Below are positions 52,743-55,766 of a DNA stretch of 55,766 nucleotides, piece after piece (position 1 is the first letter of the stretch; each line of letters begins with the position of its first letter). The notes below the pieces were generated by a model. It had not been told where the DNA came from, did not search any database, and saw only the letters and a program-made list of their open reading frames with translations. The position numbers and the translations under genes were made by a program. Source of the DNA: Peribacillus muralis (lineage in GTDB: Bacteria > Bacillota > Bacilli > Bacillales > DSM-1321); assembly GCF_001439925.1 (NCBI RefSeq), contig NZ_LMBV01000027.1, forward strand, positions 1 through 55,766. The letters are read 5' to 3'.

Positions 52743-54355
52743 ACAAATTATCTGTTGGCGTTTTTACCTTTATGCTGTATTTTGTTCCTTTATCAAGTAC
52801 ACCTGGATTAGCAGAAGTAAAACCAGATTACAAGCTTTATGTGATGGCTCCATTAGGTGAAATAACGGATTGGAAGGCATTTGAAGCAGAGCTGATTCAG
52901 CTGAAGGATCATGGAGTCTATGCCATAACGACAGATATATGGTGGGGGTTGGTCGAGAGTAAAAAAGATAATCAGTTTGATTGGTCCTATTATCAAAAGT
53001 ATGGAGAAACAGTGAAAGCTTCCGGTTTAAAGTGGGTACCCATTTTGTCTACGCATCAATGCGGAGGTAATGTGGGGGATGATTGTAATTATCCCATCCC
53101 GAGCTGGCTCTGGAGTAAAGACACTGCAGAAAACATGGCATTCAAGAGTGAAAGTGGTTTCTGGAATAAAGAAGTGCTTGCTCCTTGGTGGGAAGGTACA
53201 GCCAATCAATACAATGAATTGTATAAATCCTTTGCAGAGAACTTTGCTGATAAGAAGGATCTAATCGCAAAAATATATCTAAGTGCGGGACCAGCTGGGG
53301 AACTAAGATACCCCTCTTATCAAAATGCTGATGGCTGGGATTATCCTGAAAGGGGACAGCTCCAAGCTTATACAGAAGGAGCAAAACGGGATTTCAGGCT
53401 GACCATGAAAGAAAAATATTCAACAATAAAAAAATTAAATGCCGCTTGGGGCAAATCATATAAAAACTGGAAGGAGATACAACCGCCAGAAAACGGGGAT
53501 GAATTTTTCATCAAGGGCGGAGCAATCGATACACAATATGGAAACGACTTCATGCAATGGTATCAAGGAGCGCTTGAAAAGCATCTTGCCAAAATCTCCA
53601 AATTTGCCCATAAACATTTCGATAAAGTGTTCAGCGTCCCCATTGGTGCCAAGATCTCAGGAGTCCATTGGAAAATGAATGATCCAATCATGCCGCATTC
53701 AGCAGAGTATAGTGCCGGGTACTATAACTACTCCCAATTATTGAATCAATTCAAGAAATCAAACATGGCCCTTACGTTCACCTGTTTGGAAATGGGAGAT
53801 CAAGACGCACATGCAGCACCTTACTATAGTGCCCCTAAAACGTTGGTTGCCCAAATTGCTGAATTAGCGAATGAAAAAGGGATTTCATTAAACGGGGAAA
53901 ATGCACTACCGGTTATCAACAATGAAGCGGGCTTTGATAATATAGCGGAAATGGTTTTTAACTATGATTTTGACGGTTTCACTTTCCTAAGGATGTCGTA
54001 TTTATTCGATGATAAAGGAAATCCCACAGCAGAATTACGAATGTTGGCGAATAAGTTGGAAGGCAGATCGATTCCAGTTACCTTCACCGTTGAAAATGTC
54101 CCTGCTACACAGGGTGTTTTCTTAATTGGTGATAGAGGAGAAATCGGAAGGTGGAATCCGGTCGATTACGAATACAAGCTCACTCAAAATAAAAAGGGCA
54201 GCTGGAGAGGGACCTTTCGTTTAGCCGCAGATCGAAATTATCAATTCAAGTTCGTCATGAAAGATGAAAATGGTAAGATTACGTGGCAACAAGGTCCGAA
54301 TAAAAGCATTAAAACTCCAGTGACTGGCAAAGGAACTTATAGTTCCTCCTGGTAA
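52739..54355 (+). CDS. Secreted beta-amylase with starch-binding domain
   Basis: A protein of 538 residues, a family 14 glycoside hydrolase releasing maltose from starch chain ends. A signal peptide (about 1-25) is followed by the (beta/alpha)8 catalytic domain with THQCGGNVGDDCNYPIPSW. The catalytic glutamates lie in AGPAGELRYPSY and NGENALPV. The C-terminal domain (about 440-538, VTFTVENVPATQGVFLIGD to TYSSSW) is a CBM20 starch-binding module. Length and layout match the Bacillus cereus enzyme (546). ATG 52739 overlaps the stop of a 21-codon ORF. No maltose transport genes are adjacent. Confidence 0.95.
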   Translation: MNKLSVGVFTFMLYFVPLSSTPGLAEVKPDYKLYVMAPLGEITDWKAFEAELIQLKDHGVYAITTDIWWGLVESKKDNQFDWSYYQKYGETVKASGLKWVPILSTHQCGGNVGDDCNYPIPSWLWSKDTAENMAFKSESGFWNKEVLAPWWEGTANQYNELYKSFAENFADKKDLIAKIYLSAGPAGELRYPSYQNADGWDYPERGQLQAYTEGAKRDFRLTMKEKYSTIKKLNAAWGKSYKNWKEIQPPENGDEFFIKGGAIDTQYGNDFMQWYQGALEKHLAKISKFAHKHFDKVFSVPIGAKISGVHWKMNDPIMPHSAEYSAGYYNYSQLLNQFKKSNMALTFTCLEMGDQDAHAAPYYSAPKTLVAQIAELANEKGISLNGENALPVINNEAGFDNIAEMVFNYDFDGFTFLRMSYLFDDKGNPTAELRMLANKLEGRSIPVTFTVENVPATQGVFLIGDRGEIGRWNPVDYEYKLTQNKKGSWRGTFRLAADRNYQFKFVMKDENGKITWQQGPNKSIKTPVTGKGTYSSSW

Positions 54356-54492
54356 TAGGTTCTGCTAACCTGGCCTAATATATTGCTGCCTATGAGGCAC
54401 GTAATCTAAATGTAAATCGTTTGTCATTGGAATGCTCTTGATGCTCGGCGTTTATCCATATACACTTTAACTAAGATTGAGGAGTGGATAAG

Positions 54493-54813
54493 TTGAAAGA
54501 AATAACAATGGATCAATTAATTTTTAAAGAGCATTTATCGATGATCGAACAATTTTCATTGAAGGATTTCATGTTTAAGTGGCTCGGTAGTCCTGATGAA
54601 GGGTTGGATGACTTACTTCCGCTTACGTACACAGACCAAGGCTTTGCGAAAATGGAAACGACAAGGGAAACTAAAATTACCATTAACGGCGATGAAACGT
54701 TCAGATATGTCACCATTACCAAAGATAATCAAATAGTAATGGGTGGTTTATCCAGAAATCAAGAGATGACCTTCCGGATTATGTCTTTGGAGGAGCGTTT
54801 GGGAGGCTACTAA
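54493..54813 (+). CDS. Hypothetical protein of 106 residues
   Basis: A small soluble acidic protein. An N-terminal helical stretch (MDQLIFKEHLSMIEQFSLKD, MFKWLG) is followed by a strand-rich part (KITINGDETFRYVTITKDN) and a helical end (MSLEERLGGY). I do not recognise the family, and there is no membrane segment. The start is TTG 54493, with GGAG eight bases upstream; the GTG three codons earlier overlaps that SD. A terminator follows 60 bases downstream. Its role is unknown. Confidence 0.6.
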   Translation: MKEITMDQLIFKEHLSMIEQFSLKDFMFKWLGSPDEGLDDLLPLTYTDQGFAKMETTRETKITINGDETFRYVTITKDNQIVMGGLSRNQEMTFRIMSLEERLGGY

Positions 54814-54870
54814 AGGGCTGAACGTGTATCTTATAAGCAAATAATATAAAGCCATTGCTAACATAATTGG

Positions 54871-54917
54871 AACCGTAGGCAAACTCGATAATAATGGAGT
54901 TTGTCTACGGTTTTTAG
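54871..54917 (+). terminator. Terminator
   Basis: AACCGTAG-CAAACTC (54871-54886, with one bulge) pairs with GAGTTTG-CTACGGTT (54897-54912), followed by T residues. Confidence 0.8.
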
Positions 54918-54939
54918 CTTTCTGAGTTTTGACCGTATC

Positions 54940-55072
54940 ATTGCACTGCAGGCGCTCCCTATCCAGACCAGAGCCGGTCCTTGAGCCTCCTTAGACTTTC
55001 AGCCTGTGGGGTCTCAAGTAGACGCGCATTTCCCGCTGGTGTGTCGCCCCCTCTGCTTCATTCCACTGTGCT
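54940..55072 (-). repeat. Dispersed repeat, best-preserved copy D
   Basis: On the minus strand it reads GTGGAATGAAGCAGAGGGGG, CGACACACCAGCGGGAAATG, GAGACCCCACAGGC, AGGAGGCTCAAGGACCGG and GAGCGCCTGCAGTGCAAT. This is the standard order of a GC-rich intergenic repeat abundant in Bacillaceae. The direct pair of boxes around the CC...GG centre could fold on itself. Copies A, B, C and E in this window are more decayed. Confidence 0.6.
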
Positions 55073-55766
55073 TGAGAGCAAAGATAGAGTCTCCATAATT
55101 TTTAAATAAGGTGAAGTAATCCTTTTTATAGGTAAATCTTATTTAAGTATCGATTTTCCACTCCAAGTCTTTGCAAGGCATCCAATTACATATCTAAATT
55201 TTGTACTTCTGTACTGAAACGAGCATAACCCAAAATCAACCTTTCCATCTTCTTAAGACTGATTGTACAACGTTTTAGCACCAAAGAGGGTTCCTGTTTT
55301 TAAGAACGTAACTATGTTTTTAGGAATGTTAAAATTGAAAAGTATGCTATGGCAGAAAAGGGAATGCAATAAAATGTACTTAAACTAGCACAGCAGAAGA
55401 TCTTAAAAAGTTGCGTTTAAACACAACAAGAGGCAATTTTGTGGCTAAGGTTACATTGAGGTAATTATCTTTACTGACTCTATCATTACCCTATTATAAT
55501 AGGGTTTTTTTCATTGTTTATATAACAATGAAGATAGGTTTGGTGATTTATTATTCAATATGTGGTTTCTTTGTTCAAAGATCCACATTAATGTTCTAAT
55601 GAACTCTTTTGATCTTCTTAGGTGGAGGGAATTTAGAGAGTTGAATGTTAAACCAAATCAATTATTGATTTTGGTTTTTTCCTATGCAACTAAATGGGCA
55701 GGTTAGCATTCCTGTAGATCGTTAAATATCAGGTTTGAAAAAAATAGAGCCCCTCAGTAAGATACG
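55073..55766. other. Gene-free right end with two terminator-like hairpins
   Basis: No ORF with a start signal is supported. Two terminator-like hairpins occur: ACCCTATTATAATAGGGT at 55488-55505 followed by T7, and AACCAAATCAAT (55651-55662) with its near-complement (55663-55675) followed by T6. They imply short transcripts or relics of lost genes. Confidence 0.4.

Overview
The window looks like chromosomal DNA of a low-GC, spore-forming member of the Bacillaceae, most likely a Peribacillus (Bacillus simplex group) or a close relative. This is an inference from gene content: HemAT, a SpoIISA/SpoIISB toxin-antitoxin pair, a Spo0M-like protein, YkfB/YkfC, IseA, YkuK, TnrA and a nas cluster, many strong Shine-Dalgarno (SD) sites, and frequent TTG starts. 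No rRNA, tRNA, CRISPR array, intact insertion sequence or prophage is visible. Relics occur instead: a possible integrase tail at the left edge, a glutamate-synthase fragment, frameshifted genes, and several decayed copies of a dispersed GC-rich repeat.

Layout. 1-5,300: a DUF3900 protein, the globin-coupled sensor HemAT, a probable stand-alone small RNA gene, tatA and a small membrane protein. 5,300-10,500: YnfA-type and EamA membrane proteins, a metallo-beta-lactamase-fold hydrolase, spoIISA-spoIISB with a third small ORF, and a GAF-GGDEF protein with a frameshifted tail. 10,500-22,000: a Suv3-like helicase, small stress-type proteins (Pmp3/YqaE, two DUF948 paralogues, DUF3934), a MOP flippase, and an amino-acid permease plus arginase (arginine use). 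22,000-34,000: a methyltransferase-like protein, an M20 amidohydrolase with DUF3870, then ykfB-ykfC and an S9 peptidase (muropeptide and peptide catabolism), a CPA1 antiporter and a second metallo-beta-lactamase-fold enzyme. 34,000-42,200: a PadR/HAAS pair, an IseA-type autolysin inhibitor, a manganese-type yybP-ykoY riboswitch ahead of a half-length Spo0M and an MscS channel, an MFS exporter behind what looks like a complete translational attenuator, OsmC, DUF2533 and YkuK. 42,300-52,600: a nitrate assimilation island, nasA-nasB-nasC-nasF, then tnrA facing nasF and diverging from nasD-nasE. 52,600-55,766: a secreted beta-amylase preceded by an overlapping small ORF, one hypothetical gene, and about 950 bases with no gene.

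How the genes work together. In the nas island, NasA would import nitrate, NasC with NasB would reduce it to nitrite, NasD with NasE would reduce nitrite to ammonium, and NasF would make the siroheme precursor. Perfect TnrA boxes lie 50 bases upstream of the expected start points of nasA and nasD, and tnrA lies inside the island. The most unusual signals are regulatory. One is the MFS leader: a 9-codon leader peptide and four mutually exclusive pairing segments (38,893-39,079). The other is the Mn riboswitch with a clear terminator/antiterminator switch in front of a Spo0M fragment and MscS rather than a known Mn exporter (37,188-38,741). A promoter- and terminator-bounded RNA with no ORF (3,956-4,111) is a third candidate.
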